A DNA stretch of 64,000 nt from Gammaproteobacteria bacterium (lineage in GTDB: Bacteria; Pseudomonadota; Gammaproteobacteria; Pseudomonadales; Azotimanducaceae): positions 620,001-684,000 of the forward strand of contig JAPOXV010000018.1 of NCBI GenBank assembly GCA_026706935.1, read 5' to 3'. The notes below the pieces were generated by a model. That model was not told the DNA's origin. It searched no databases and worked only from the letters and a program-made list of their open reading frames with translations. How positions within the stretch are numbered: position 1 is the first letter of the stretch; each line of letters opens with the position of its first letter. Shown one piece after another: positions 15,600 through 24,559 of the stretch. The position numbers were made by a program, and so were the translations under genes.

Positions 15600-17521
15600 C
15601 TAACGTCATAACAGCTGCATACGGCGCGTGGGTGTCACCGCTCACCGTCGAAAAACTCACATCTCATTCCCCAGTAGGTTTTAGTCAGCTTCGTACGTGT
15701 GGCGCGAATCTACTGTGGGTTGAGTCGCGTGCCCACGAAGCGGGGAGACGCGTAGTTGTACGCTACATCGACGGCTCAACGAGTGACCTAACGCCGCCTG
15801 GATACTCTGTGCTTAGTCGTGTCCACGAATACGGTGGTGTCGCCTATTGCACGTCAGAGGACACGGTCTATTTCGTGAACGGCGATGATCAAAACATCTA
15901 TGCCCAATCGATCAACGATCCAGATAAAGTGGTTCAGATTACTTTGTCTGGCGCTAGTGAGAGGTTTGCTGATCCCGTCTACGATCGTATTGGAAATAGA
16001 CTGATCTGCGTGCGTGAAAGCCACGTCGGTGACGATGAGCCAGTAAATGATCTGGTAGCGATAGACGTTCAGAATGGTGAAATCGCTCGATTGTATCAAG
16101 GACACGATTTCTACGCGCACGCGCGTTTAGCACCAAATGGCAATAAGATCGCATTTCTAGCATGGGATCACCCCAACATGCCCTGGAACGGCACGCAGCT
16201 CTACGTTATGACCCTTCGTCCTTCTGTCGGAGACGCATCGATCATTGCGGGTGGACAAACCGAATCAATTTTCCAGCCCGAGTGGTTATCAGACGACAAG
16301 CTTGTGTTTTGTTCGGATCGTTCAGGTTTTTACGATCTCTACCTATTTAGTTCGGAAGGAACGTACGTGATCGCCGCAGATGAACGTGAATACGGTCATG
16401 CGATGTGGCAGATCGGCTCAACGCAGTACGCAGCGATCAATGACACCCTCGTTCTAGCATGTCCAGACCAGAAAGAGTTAACCCTCGTTGATTCGTTTAG
16501 TGGTATGTCTACACCTATCGAAAGTGGTGCGGCTGGCTATCGCGACATCGTGAAGTTCCGAAACGGTTTCGCATTTTGTCAATCTAACATGGATGAAACG
16601 AACGTCATCCGAATACGTGACGAGTTCGCCGGTGAATCTCGAACGATAAAGAATGCGGGTGAATCGCCGATTAACACTGCTTACATCTCACGACCCGAGA
16701 CTATTTCGTTCGCGGGTAGTAACAGCGAGGAAGTACACGCTTTCTACTACGCTCCCAAAAATCCTGAGTTCACGGCCCCGCGAGGCGAGCGCCCACCACT
16801 GCTCGTCCAAGCACACGGAGGACCGACGAGCAGTACGTCCCCATCTCTCAGTGCGAAGATACAGTTCTATACATCACGAGGTTGGGCAGTATTGGACGTA
16901 AATTACAGTGGCAGTACAGGTTATGGACGTGCGTATCGTGATCGTTTGTTAAACGAATGGGGCAACCGGGATGTTCAGGATCTTGCGGCCGGCGTCAGAT
17001 ACCTAATCGCTCAAGATCTCGTCGACGCCCAGCGTGTGGCTATATCGGGCGGTAGTGCGGGCGGCTACACGGTACTTCGCGCTTTGACTACCACAAATGT
17101 ATTTAAGGTCGGTGCGAGTCATTACGGTGTCGCGGACTTGCGTGCACTCGCCGACGACACACACAAGTTCGAATCCCGATATATCGACCAACTGGTTCCT
17201 TCCGACGAACTCGACGAGCGATCACCGATAAATCATGTCGACGATCTAAGCTGCCCGGTTATTTTCTCGCAGGGCCTCGACGACAAGATCGTACCGCCGG
17301 ACCAATCGCGCGTGATGTTCGAAGCACTGAAAACGAAAGGCATCCCTACTGCGCTCTTTATGTTTGAAGGTGAACCGCACGGTTTTCGCCAACTTGAAAC
17401 CCAAATTACGTGCTTGAAAGGCGACTACTACTTCTTCTCACGCGTATTTGGTTTCGAGCCGGTTGGCATTGATGAATCCGCATTAGCTGAAGCCGAAACC
17501 GCTCACATGGCGAATCTATGA
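15596..17521 (+). CDS. S9 family prolyl oligopeptidase-type peptidase
   Basis: A 641-residue two-domain serine peptidase. The N-terminal half is a beta-propeller (repeated W/S-x-D-x-L-like blades such as PEWLSDDKLVFCSDRSG). The C-terminal alpha/beta hydrolase begins near VHAFYYAPKNP and contains HGGPTSS, the nucleophile Ser487 in SGGSAGGY, Asp in GLDDKIVPP and His in GEPHGFR, so the catalytic triad is complete. The protein has no signal peptide, so it is probably cytoplasmic and cleaves short peptides. It overlaps the acetyltransferase gene upstream and ddl downstream by four bases each. Confidence 0.93.
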   Translation: MTNVITAAYGAWVSPLTVEKLTSHSPVGFSQLRTCGANLLWVESRAHEAGRRVVVRYIDGSTSDLTPPGYSVLSRVHEYGGVAYCTSEDTVYFVNGDDQNIYAQSINDPDKVVQITLSGASERFADPVYDRIGNRLICVRESHVGDDEPVNDLVAIDVQNGEIARLYQGHDFYAHARLAPNGNKIAFLAWDHPNMPWNGTQLYVMTLRPSVGDASIIAGGQTESIFQPEWLSDDKLVFCSDRSGFYDLYLFSSEGTYVIAADEREYGHAMWQIGSTQYAAINDTLVLACPDQKELTLVDSFSGMSTPIESGAAGYRDIVKFRNGFAFCQSNMDETNVIRIRDEFAGESRTIKNAGESPINTAYISRPETISFAGSNSEEVHAFYYAPKNPEFTAPRGERPPLLVQAHGGPTSSTSPSLSAKIQFYTSRGWAVLDVNYSGSTGYGRAYRDRLLNEWGNRDVQDLAAGVRYLIAQDLVDAQRVAISGGSAGGYTVLRALTTTNVFKVGASHYGVADLRALADDTHKFESRYIDQLVPSDELDERSPINHVDDLSCPVIFSQGLDDKIVPPDQSRVMFEALKTKGIPTALFMFEGEPHGFRQLETQITCLKGDYYFFSRVFGFEPVGIDESALAEAETAHMANL

Positions 17522-18447
17522 AAGTCGCTGTAATCGGCGGTGGTACCTCTCCCGAAGCTGAAGTATCACGCGTCTCGGCGACACAGGTCGTCGAAGGTCT
17601 GAAGCCACGACACGAAGCGACGTACATTGAGTTTGACGCAAATCTACATACACGGTTACAGGATTTTGAGCCGGAGGTTGTCTTCCCAGTCCTTCATGGC
17701 GTACCGGGCGAAGACGGGTCAATCCAAGGCTATCTAGAGGTCCTTGGTATTCCGTTTGTTGGTAGCAACATGACCGCATCGGCGTTAGCGATCGACAAGT
17801 ATCAAGCCAAATGTGTTTGGCGCGAACACAATATTCCAGTGTTACCCATGAAACTGATCGACAAAGCGTCGTACTCATCGGAGATTTGCGAAGAAATCGA
17901 ACAGTCACTCGGACACTCAATCGCGATCAAACCACGAGCACAAGGTTCTGCGTTAGGTGTGAGACTCCTGCCGGAAGGCGGTGATGTTGCTGCGGCAATC
18001 GAAGAGACACTCGAAACGCACCGTCAACTGCTTGTAGAACCGTTTAAGAAAGGGCGTGAAATTACGGTAGCAGTTCTAGAGCGCGAAGATGTCGTATCTG
18101 CGTTGCCGATCATCGAAATCCAGGTGCTAGCCGATGGTGAGTGGTACGACTTCACAAACCGTTACAAAACAGGTGCTAGCAAGCACATTCTTGATCCTTC
18201 GATGCCGCCCGAATGTGCCACCGCTCTTAAGCGTCACGCCGTTCGTGCACATCGCTCGTTAGGATGCCGCGATCTGTCTCGCTCGGATTTCATTCTGGAC
18301 GAACACGATCAGCCATGGTTGCTCGAAATTAACACGATCCCTGGAATGACGCCTACGAGCCTCTTTCCCGACGCCGCACGTGGCGATGGGTTGGACTTTG
18401 CAGAGTTGATGGATCTACTCGTTAATAACGCCTTCCGTAGACGCTGA
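17518..18447 (+). CDS. ddl: D-alanine--D-alanine ligase
   Basis: This ATP-grasp enzyme joins two D-Ala residues for peptidoglycan precursor synthesis. The 309-residue sequence shows KVAVIGGGTSPEAEVS at the N-terminus (Ddl normally has G-G-x-S-x-E-x-x-V-S), HGVPGEDGSIQG, and GIPFVGSNMTASALAIDK, with later ATP-grasp residues in GCRDLSRSDF and LLEINTIPGMT. The C-terminus SLFPDAA is standard. It is not in the mur/fts cluster but translationally coupled to an S9 peptidase gene, an unusual neighbourhood. MurF, which uses its product, lies 43 kb away in this window. Confidence 0.94.
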   Translation: MKVAVIGGGTSPEAEVSRVSATQVVEGLKPRHEATYIEFDANLHTRLQDFEPEVVFPVLHGVPGEDGSIQGYLEVLGIPFVGSNMTASALAIDKYQAKCVWREHNIPVLPMKLIDKASYSSEICEEIEQSLGHSIAIKPRAQGSALGVRLLPEGGDVAAAIEETLETHRQLLVEPFKKGREITVAVLEREDVVSALPIIEIQVLADGEWYDFTNRYKTGASKHILDPSMPPECATALKRHAVRAHRSLGCRDLSRSDFILDEHDQPWLLEINTIPGMTPTSLFPDAARGDGLDFAELMDLLVNNAFRRR

Positions 18448-18612
18448 CGTTTCAAACCTTGGGAATCTAAATTCGATCCGCTCCGTTGTTAATCTTGACT
18501 TGCTACGTAAAGAGCCTACGCGGTTGTTCTAGTTAGGCGACTAGATTCGATTCCGCAGTTTTAGATCCGCCTTCTAGAATTCAAAAATTCATTTCTCTAT
18601 AGAGATTTTCAA

Positions 18613-19476
18613 ATGGTCTCAAAAATCGCAGCAGGTGTCGGCGCTTTACTCGTCATCTTCGTCTTGATGGGCGCGTTTACCATCGTCAATAGTGGTCACG
18701 TAGGAGTCGTACGGACATTAGGCGCAGTGCAACCAACGGCGCTACCTGAAGGTTTCAACATAAAGAAACCGTTTCTAGACAGTGTCGAGGAAATCTCAGT
18801 TAGACTGCAGAAGGCCGATGCCGCAGCGACCGCAGCATCCAAAGACTTGCAGGTCGTATCCACGCGAGTAGCCGTTCAGTACTCGTTAATCGGAGCAGTT
18901 GCGCCCCGAACGTATCAGAGCATCGGACGTTCTGAGACAGTCGCGGCTAACGTCATCTCACCTGCGATTCAAGAGTCGGTCAAGGCGGTTACCGCTCAGT
19001 ACACCGCAGAGCAACTCGTGACCAAACGTGCTGAAGTCAAGCAGAAAATCCAAACCGCAATCGCTGTGTTCATTGATGAGACGCTTGAGCAGAAAGGCGC
19101 AGAAGGTGCACTAAACCTTGATAACGTCGCGATCACGGATTTCGAGTTCTCTCAGGAATTCAACAGAGCCATTGAAGAGAAAGTTCAAGCGGAACAGGAA
19201 GCGTTAAAAGCTGAAAACGAGAAATTGCGCCGTGTTACACAAGCTGAAGCGGCGGCAGAGGAAAGAAAACTTGCAGCCGATGCGGAGGCTTATCAGATTA
19301 CGCAAGCGTCTGTCGCAAAAGCTGAGGCGATTGAGCGAGAAGCAGCCGCGCTTCGCGATAACCCAGAACTAATCGAATTGAGACTGGCGGAAAAGTGGGA
19401 TGGCAAACTACCCGTCGTAAACGGTGGCAGTTCGTTACCACTGCTCAATCTCGACGGCATTGTCCAGCAGAATTAG
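18613..19476 (+). CDS. SPFH/band 7 (prohibitin-like) membrane protein
   Basis: A 287-residue protein with one N-terminal transmembrane helix (GVGALLVIFVLMGAFTIV, about residues 8-25). An SPFH domain follows (SGHVGVVRTLGAV, ending in GFNIKKPF), then an alanine- and glutamate-rich coiled coil (about 185-245). The layout is that of prohibitin/HflK-like proteins, which form large ring assemblies in the inner membrane, commonly around FtsH-type proteases. The gene stands alone with a 165-bp leader and a strong terminator. No HflC/HflK partner is adjacent, so it is a solitary prohibitin-type member. Confidence 0.9.
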   Translation: MVSKIAAGVGALLVIFVLMGAFTIVNSGHVGVVRTLGAVQPTALPEGFNIKKPFLDSVEEISVRLQKADAAATAASKDLQVVSTRVAVQYSLIGAVAPRTYQSIGRSETVAANVISPAIQESVKAVTAQYTAEQLVTKRAEVKQKIQTAIAVFIDETLEQKGAEGALNLDNVAITDFEFSQEFNRAIEEKVQAEQEALKAENEKLRRVTQAEAAAEERKLAADAEAYQITQASVAKAEAIEREAAALRDNPELIELRLAEKWDGKLPVVNGGSSLPLLNLDGIVQQN

Positions 19477-19517
19477 CACTTAAATAAAAATAACGCAAGA
19501 AAAAAGGCAACCTAAAG

Positions 19518-19554
19518 AAAAGGCGCGATACCTCGATAGGCATCGCGCCTTTTT
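19518..19554. terminator. Bidirectional rho-independent terminator between the SPFH and amt genes
   Basis: Arms AAAAGGCGCGAT (19518-19529) and ATCGCGCCTTTT (19542-19553) form a perfect 12-bp stem with a 12-base loop. The plus strand ends in a run of T, and the minus strand ends in CTTTTC-type sequence. It is placed between two convergent genes and can serve both. Confidence 0.88.
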
Positions 19555-19575
19555 CATGACGTAAAGTCGAAGGAG

Positions 19576-20874
19576 CTAGGGCGTGTAGCCTCGCTCATTG
19601 AAGGAGGTCAAATCTAGACCTTCGTCTTCCTCTTCCTCAGTTACACGTACGCCGATGATCATGTCGACGACCTTCAGGATGACAAGAGTCAATACACCGG
19701 TCCAGACGATCGCAGTTACGCCACCGATTAACTGCGTTACGAGCTGAGAACCAATTTCGATGTCCTCTTGACCGCTGAATACGCCAAGTGCAGAACTCGC
19801 GAATATCCCTGTTAGAAGTACGCCGAGGAATCCGCCCACACCGTGGACTGAGAAAACATCGAGTGAATCATCGATAAACAAGCGACGCTTGATCAAACCG
19901 GTCGCTTCGAAACACACCCACCCGGCCAAAAAGCCAATGATCAACGCACCGCCAGGACCAACGTATCCGGAAGCTGGAGTAATACATCCGAGTCCAGCAA
20001 CCATACCCGTTACGGTACCAAGGACGGTCGGCTTGCCAAATCGGATCCACTCGGCGCACATCCAAGTAAACGCGGCGGTCGCAGCCGAAATGTGAGTCAC
20101 GGTGAGAGCCATTGCAGCGTTACCGTCTGCCATCAATGCGCTACCACCGTTGAAACCAAACCAGCCCACCCAAAGCATCCCTGCGCCCATCACGGTAAGA
20201 GGAACATTGTGCGGGAGATTGGGTGATTCTGGATAGCCTTTGCGACTACCTATATACATGGCAGCAACGATCGCTGCCGTACCTGCAGTTATGTGAACGA
20301 CAGAGCCACCGGCGAAATCCAAGAAGCCTAGATCGCCTAACCAACCGCCGCCCCAGACCCAGTGCGTAATCGGAATGTAGACGACGAACAACCAGATGGC
20401 CGAGAAGATAAGCATTGCTGAGAAACGCATACGTTCTGCGAATCCACCAACGATAAGGGCAGGTGTGATGATCGCAAACGTGAGCTGGAATGTGGCGAAA
20501 AGCGACTCGGGAATCGTGCCGAATTCGGTAGCTTCCTTGATCTCACCTAATAGGAAATTGTTCAAGGTGCCGAGGAACGACGTTTCACCAACGACGATGC
20601 CAGAACCCGTAAACGCAAGACTGTAGCCAACCAGTACCCAGAGAATCGTCATCAGACACGTGATGGCGAAACAATGCATCAAAATACTCAGTACGTTGTT
20701 TCGACCTACTAATCCCGAGTAAAACAACGAAAGTCCGGGAATGGTCATAAACAACACAAGCGCGGTCGATGTCAGGATCCATGCCGTATCGCCACTATCT
20801 AAGCTCTCTGCCATGAGCGGCGTCGCGAATAGCGCAACAATCGCACACCAGATTTTCTTATTACTAAACAACAT
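19576..20874 (-). CDS. amt: Ammonium transporter (Amt/MEP/Rh family)
   Basis: A 432-residue inner-membrane trimeric channel for ammonium. The protein starts with a signal-peptide-like segment (CAIVALFATPLMAES), followed by DTAWILTSTALVLFMTIPGL, which is the Amt signature, and about 11 membrane helices. The pore histidine pair is visible as SVVHITAG and FSVHGVGG. The ATG at 20874 is preferred over one at 20973, which would add a basic 33-residue extension in front of the signal peptide. No glnK (PII) gene accompanies it, unlike the usual glnK-amtB pair. The C-terminal tail is short and acidic. Confidence 0.95.
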   Translation of the reverse strand: MLFSNKKIWCAIVALFATPLMAESLDSGDTAWILTSTALVLFMTIPGLSLFYSGLVGRNNVLSILMHCFAITCLMTILWVLVGYSLAFTGSGIVVGETSFLGTLNNFLLGEIKEATEFGTIPESLFATFQLTFAIITPALIVGGFAERMRFSAMLIFSAIWLFVVYIPITHWVWGGGWLGDLGFLDFAGGSVVHITAGTAAIVAAMYIGSRKGYPESPNLPHNVPLTVMGAGMLWVGWFGFNGGSALMADGNAAMALTVTHISAATAAFTWMCAEWIRFGKPTVLGTVTGMVAGLGCITPASGYVGPGGALIIGFLAGWVCFEATGLIKRRLFIDDSLDVFSVHGVGGFLGVLLTGIFASSALGVFSGQEDIEIGSQLVTQLIGGVTAIVWTGVLTLVILKVVDMIIGVRVTEEEEDEGLDLTSFNERGYTP

Positions 20875-21039
20875 CGAGTCTCGCCACTGATTTAGCGCGA
20901 TTATAAATTTACGGGAATACCTAACAATTCTGTGCCGTCTTCTCCTCTGTTTCGTAAGAAGCATTCGTTCCATATCCGATACCTAATAGAATATTTAAAT
21001 AACTTATTGTTTTAATTAGTTAAAAATGTGATTCTGTGA

Positions 21040-22050
21040 TTAACTGAATGCATCAATCAGTTCCTTTACCAGCTTCGGACCACGGAAAACCAGCGCGGTG
21101 TACACTTGGATCAGATCGGCGCCAGCGTCTCGCATAGCGATCGCATCGTCGGCGTTCGAGATTCCCCCAACACCAATAATCGGAAAATCCGAACCGACGA
21201 TCTCTCGAACACTCTTGACCGTAACTAGAGCTCTCTCGAGCAAGGGTCGACCACTAAGTCCGCCTTGTTCGTCTGCGTGACGATGTTGGATTGCACTACG
21301 ATTCGTAGTCGTGTTGGTCGCGATCAAACCATCACATCTCGCTTCTTGAAGTCGCATCGCCAGTTCGCGTACTACATCGACGTCTAGATCGGGCGAAATC
21401 TTTACAAAAACCGGAAGCGGACGCTCAAGACGAGTGCGCAGTCGGTCTCGTTCCGTTATCACCGACTTCAAAATCACGTCGAGCTGTTCGACGTGCTGTA
21501 GTTCGCGTAAGTTCGGCGTATTCGGGGATGAGATATTGATCGTGAAGTAGTCTGCAAAATCGCACAGTGAGCGTAAACATTGTTGATAGTCCGCAGCAGC
21601 GTGTTCAATCGGCGTATCGCGATTGATACCTAAATTAACGCCAAGTAACGTGGGATCTATCTTCGGCGCACGTTTAAGGCGTTCACGCATCCTTTCAACT
21701 CCGTCGTTGTTGAATCCCATCCGGTTGATCACAGCGCCATAGTTGGCTAGTCGAAATAAGCGCGGTTTGGGATTTCCCGGCTGCGCTTTAGGCGTTACAC
21801 CACCAATCTCGATAAAACCAAATCCAAGCCGACTTAACCCGACAATGGCCTCACCGTTCTTGTCAAACCCAGCGGCTAAGCCGACTCGGTTTCCAAATCT
21901 CAATCCCGCGAGTTCGACTGGTGTGCCCTGCGGCTGACCAACGCCTCGTACTCGACCCGCTAGCCTGAGACCTCGTAGCGTGAGTAAATGTGCAGTTTCA
22001 GGATCGCACGCGGCAAGGAGTGGTCGCGCACCCTGGTAGATCAGGTTCAA
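21040..22050 (-). CDS. pyrD: Dihydroorotate dehydrogenase (quinone), class 2
   Basis: This enzyme oxidises dihydroorotate to orotate in pyrimidine synthesis, passing electrons to quinone at the membrane. The 336-residue protein shows the class 2 N-terminal helical extension for membrane association (LIYQGARPLLAACDPETAH), then GLAAGFDKNGEA, the IEIGGVTPKAQPGNPKPR FMN segment, and ITINISSPNTPNLREL-type residues with the class 2 catalytic serine. GGISNADDA and QVYTALVFRGP bind the FMN phosphate. Length and order match E. coli PyrD. It is monocistronic and divergent from the MoxR operon. pyrB lies further along in the window. Confidence 0.97.
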   Translation of the reverse strand: MNLIYQGARPLLAACDPETAHLLTLRGLRLAGRVRGVGQPQGTPVELAGLRFGNRVGLAAGFDKNGEAIVGLSRLGFGFIEIGGVTPKAQPGNPKPRLFRLANYGAVINRMGFNNDGVERMRERLKRAPKIDPTLLGVNLGINRDTPIEHAAADYQQCLRSLCDFADYFTINISSPNTPNLRELQHVEQLDVILKSVITERDRLRTRLERPLPVFVKISPDLDVDVVRELAMRLQEARCDGLIATNTTTNRSAIQHRHADEQGGLSGRPLLERALVTVKSVREIVGSDFPIIGVGGISNADDAIAMRDAGADLIQVYTALVFRGPKLVKELIDAFS

Positions 22051-22161
22051 ACTAATTTACGGTAAGTTTGTCATAGACAATAATTCGCCTTAGCATATTT
22101 TCATGCGCATTGAGCGCATCTGCATCGTTTAGCGCCATCATTACAGTAAGAAAGGGTTAGC

Positions 22162-23145
22162 TTGGTAACGCAAAACGAACCTGTTGGTATCGAGTCGGCG
22201 AAAGCTCTATCGACGTATCAAAAAGTCCACCAAGCGCTCGATTGGCTAAATCAGCGCATAGTTGGTCAAGAATCGTTAACGAAGAAATTAACGATTGCTT
22301 TGATCTGTGGCGGACATTTGCTTGTTGAAGGGGCACCAGGCCTCGCGAAGACCCGCGCGATAAAGGAACTTTCACGTTGTATTGAAGGCGATTTTCATCG
22401 TATTCAATTCACCCCTGACCTACTTCCCAGCGATGTTACCGGTACCGAAATCTATCGCCCTGAGACGAGTAGTTTTCACTTTCAACAAGGTCCGATTTTT
22501 CACAATCTTGTGCTCGCAGACGAAGTTAATCGCGCGCCAGCGAAAGTACAGTCGGCGTTGCTTGAAGCCATGGCCGAGCGTCAGGTTACCGTTGGTCGCG
22601 AAACGTTCCACTTGCCTCGCCTATTCCTGGTGATGGCAACGCAAAACCCAATTGAACAAGAAGGGACATATCCTCTTCCCGAAGCTCAGTTAGATCGCTT
22701 CCTTATGCATGTGCTGATCGATTATCCACCCGCACACCAAGAAAGGGCTATTCTGCAATTAGCGCGAGAGGAGTTTGGCAACATCGATCAACCTTCACCC
22801 GTTGAACTCAGCGAGCACGAAATTCTTGGCATTCGTGACGAGTTGGGTGACCTACATATGGCTGAGCCTGTCGAAAAGTACATCATTGACCTCGTCGCCC
22901 ATTCCAGATCCGGTTTGGAAGGCGTTGAGTACGCTGCCAGTCCACGAGCAACGATCGCCCTCGACCAATGTTCACGCACCATCGCGTGGCTTGCGGGTCG
23001 AGACTACGTTGTACCCGAAGACGTTCTTGAGATCATTCACGATGTCCTACGGCATCGCCTAATCCTATCGTTCGAAGCAGAAGCGCAAGGTACGACAACA
23101 GATGATGTCATCGACGCAATGATCGACCAGGTACCTCTTACCTAG
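22162..23145 (+). CDS. MoxR family AAA+ ATPase
   Basis: A 327-residue AAA+ protein of the MoxR class, chaperone-like ATPases that work with VWA-domain proteins. Walker A is GAPGLAKT (about residues 60-67), Walker B LVLADEVNRAP, sensor 1 MATQNPIEQEGTYPLPEAQ and arginine-finger/DRFL region QLDRFLM. The start is TTG at 22162 with AGAAAGGG upstream. It is the first gene of a six-gene run (MoxR, DUF58, DUF4381, two VWA, BatD-like) that is the standard Bat/MoxR operon. The operon has been linked in other bacteria to envelope stress or aerotolerance; the role here is inferred. Confidence 0.95.
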   Translation: MVTQNEPVGIESAKALSTYQKVHQALDWLNQRIVGQESLTKKLTIALICGGHLLVEGAPGLAKTRAIKELSRCIEGDFHRIQFTPDLLPSDVTGTEIYRPETSSFHFQQGPIFHNLVLADEVNRAPAKVQSALLEAMAERQVTVGRETFHLPRLFLVMATQNPIEQEGTYPLPEAQLDRFLMHVLIDYPPAHQERAILQLAREEFGNIDQPSPVELSEHEILGIRDELGDLHMAEPVEKYIIDLVAHSRSGLEGVEYAASPRATIALDQCSRTIAWLAGRDYVVPEDVLEIIHDVLRHRLILSFEAEAQGTTTDDVIDAMIDQVPLT

Positions 23146-23154
23146 AACGATTCG

Positions 23155-24060
23155 ATGCCGTTACTCACCGGCGTATATGTCACTGTCGCTGACTTAATCG
23201 GGTTAGCCACCGCGCCAATCGCGAAAAGTCGTGCAAGACGTGCGACTGGGGGACATTCAGGTACGCTCGTTTCGCGGATGCGAGGACGAGGGGTAGATCT
23301 AGATGAAGTTCGTCTGTATCAAGCGGGTGACGATGTACGGAACATCGACTGGAAGGTGACGGCACGCAAACAGAAACCGCATACGAAGATATTTCGCGAA
23401 GAACGCGAAAGACCGACCATGCTCGTCGTCGATCAAAGACGATCGATGTTCTTTGGTAGCCAAGTCCGCTTAAAAAGTGTGGCGGCTGCTGAGGTGGCTG
23501 CTCGAATCGCGTGGCAGACACTCAATGCGCGTGATCGTGTCGGCGGTGTCGTAATCGCTGAAAGTTCATTGGGGATTTTGAAGCCGATTCGAAGCAAGCT
23601 GAATGTCGTTCGATTACTAAACGCTATCGCCGACGCAAACAATCAACTAAGTGCGTCAATCCTGACTTTGAATCCTGGGAGATCGTCGTGGCACGCGGTA
23701 TTAATGAATCTTCGACGTGCGACGCCAGTTGGACATCGAATCGTGTTTATTTCGGACTTTCAAGGGATTGAAGAGAGCGATCTACGTCAACTTCTCGTGC
23801 TTCAAAATCACAACGAGATTTCCCTGATCCACGTATACGACCCTGTCGAACGAAACCTGCCACCGAGTGGTGCATATGCGGTAACGGACGGGTCTCAAAG
23901 AGTGACCTTTTCAGGCGGAAATCAGCGAAATCAGAGTCGATACGAAGAACGATTCGAGGCACATCGCACAAGGCTCCAAGACGCTTGCCGGACTCGCGGA
24001 ATTCGCTTCGTTTCGATATCGACCGTTGACGACATCTCACAGGTGATGTTTGATGAATGA
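23155..24060 (+). CDS. DUF58 domain-containing protein
   Basis: A 301-residue protein with the DUF58 signature G-x-D-x-x-x-V-R-x-Y-x-x-G-D-D-x-R-x-I-D-W, seen as RGVDLDEVRLYQ followed by AGDDVRNIDWKVTAR (about residues 40-67), and a VWA-like fold after it (TMLVVDQRRSM, HRIVFISDFQG). It starts 9 bases after the moxR stop and overlaps the next gene by 11 bases. DUF58 proteins are always partners of MoxR and VWA proteins; the molecular role is not established. No transmembrane segment is evident in this copy. Confidence 0.92.
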   Translation: MPLLTGVYVTVADLIGLATAPIAKSRARRATGGHSGTLVSRMRGRGVDLDEVRLYQAGDDVRNIDWKVTARKQKPHTKIFREERERPTMLVVDQRRSMFFGSQVRLKSVAAAEVAARIAWQTLNARDRVGGVVIAESSLGILKPIRSKLNVVRLLNAIADANNQLSASILTLNPGRSSWHAVLMNLRRATPVGHRIVFISDFQGIEESDLRQLLVLQNHNEISLIHVYDPVERNLPPSGAYAVTDGSQRVTFSGGNQRNQSRYEERFEAHRTRLQDACRTRGIRFVSISTVDDISQVMFDE

Positions 24061-24559
24061 GCAAATCGCGCAGGCGCTCGCGCAATTGCGTGACATTCAT
24101 GAACCAGCGATTCCAGCGTATTGGCCAATACCAATCGGTTGGTGGATTCTCACGGTATCGCTCATCGCAGCGATCGCTTGCCTCATATTGTGGTGGCGCC
24201 GTCGAAATACCGAGGATCAGCCCTATCGTTCGATTCGAGAAACCGCCTACCAATTGCGCGAGCTATATCAGCACGGGCGTCTTTCCCAATACGAATACGT
24301 CGACGCTGCCAACCGACTCTACAAACATCTGCTGATCAACGTGGAGTCTGTTCCCGGGTCCACAAAAGCAGACGGACTACCATGGTTGTCCATGCTCGCG
24401 GACCGGTTCAAGGACGACGCATTCATTTCGGGCGCTGGCAAGTGCCTCGGTACAGTTCGATATCTGCCCGTGGGGTTCTATGACAACCAACTGGACGAAC
24501 TGATCGAAAGAACGCTTTGCGTTGTACGACATCCGACACGTCGAGTTCGCGCGACATGA
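24050..24559 (+). CDS. DUF4381 domain-containing membrane protein
   Basis: A 169-residue protein with one transmembrane helix near the N-terminus (WWILTVSLIAAIACLILWWRR, about residues 27-47), preceded by the proline-rich family motif IHEPAIPAYWPIPIGW and followed by a soluble helical domain. DUF4381 proteins occur only within MoxR/Bat operons. It overlaps the DUF58 gene by 11 bases and the next VWA gene by four (ATGA), so the cluster is translationally coupled. Function within the complex is unknown. Confidence 0.88.
   Translation: MMNEQIAQALAQLRDIHEPAIPAYWPIPIGWWILTVSLIAAIACLILWWRRRNTEDQPYRSIRETAYQLRELYQHGRLSQYEYVDAANRLYKHLLINVESVPGSTKADGLPWLSMLADRFKDDAFISGAGKCLGTVRYLPVGFYDNQLDELIERTLCVVRHPTRRVRAT

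Noticed and set aside
20921..20938. Possible sigma-54 promoter upstream of amt (GGCACAGAATTGTT on the minus strand)
   Set aside because: The -24 like element lacks the preceding T and the GC of the -12 is absent; the spacing is also one base short.
23747..24253. A 168-residue minus-strand frame across the DUF58/DUF4381 genes
   Set aside because: It is opposite two confident overlapping genes and shows no family motif.
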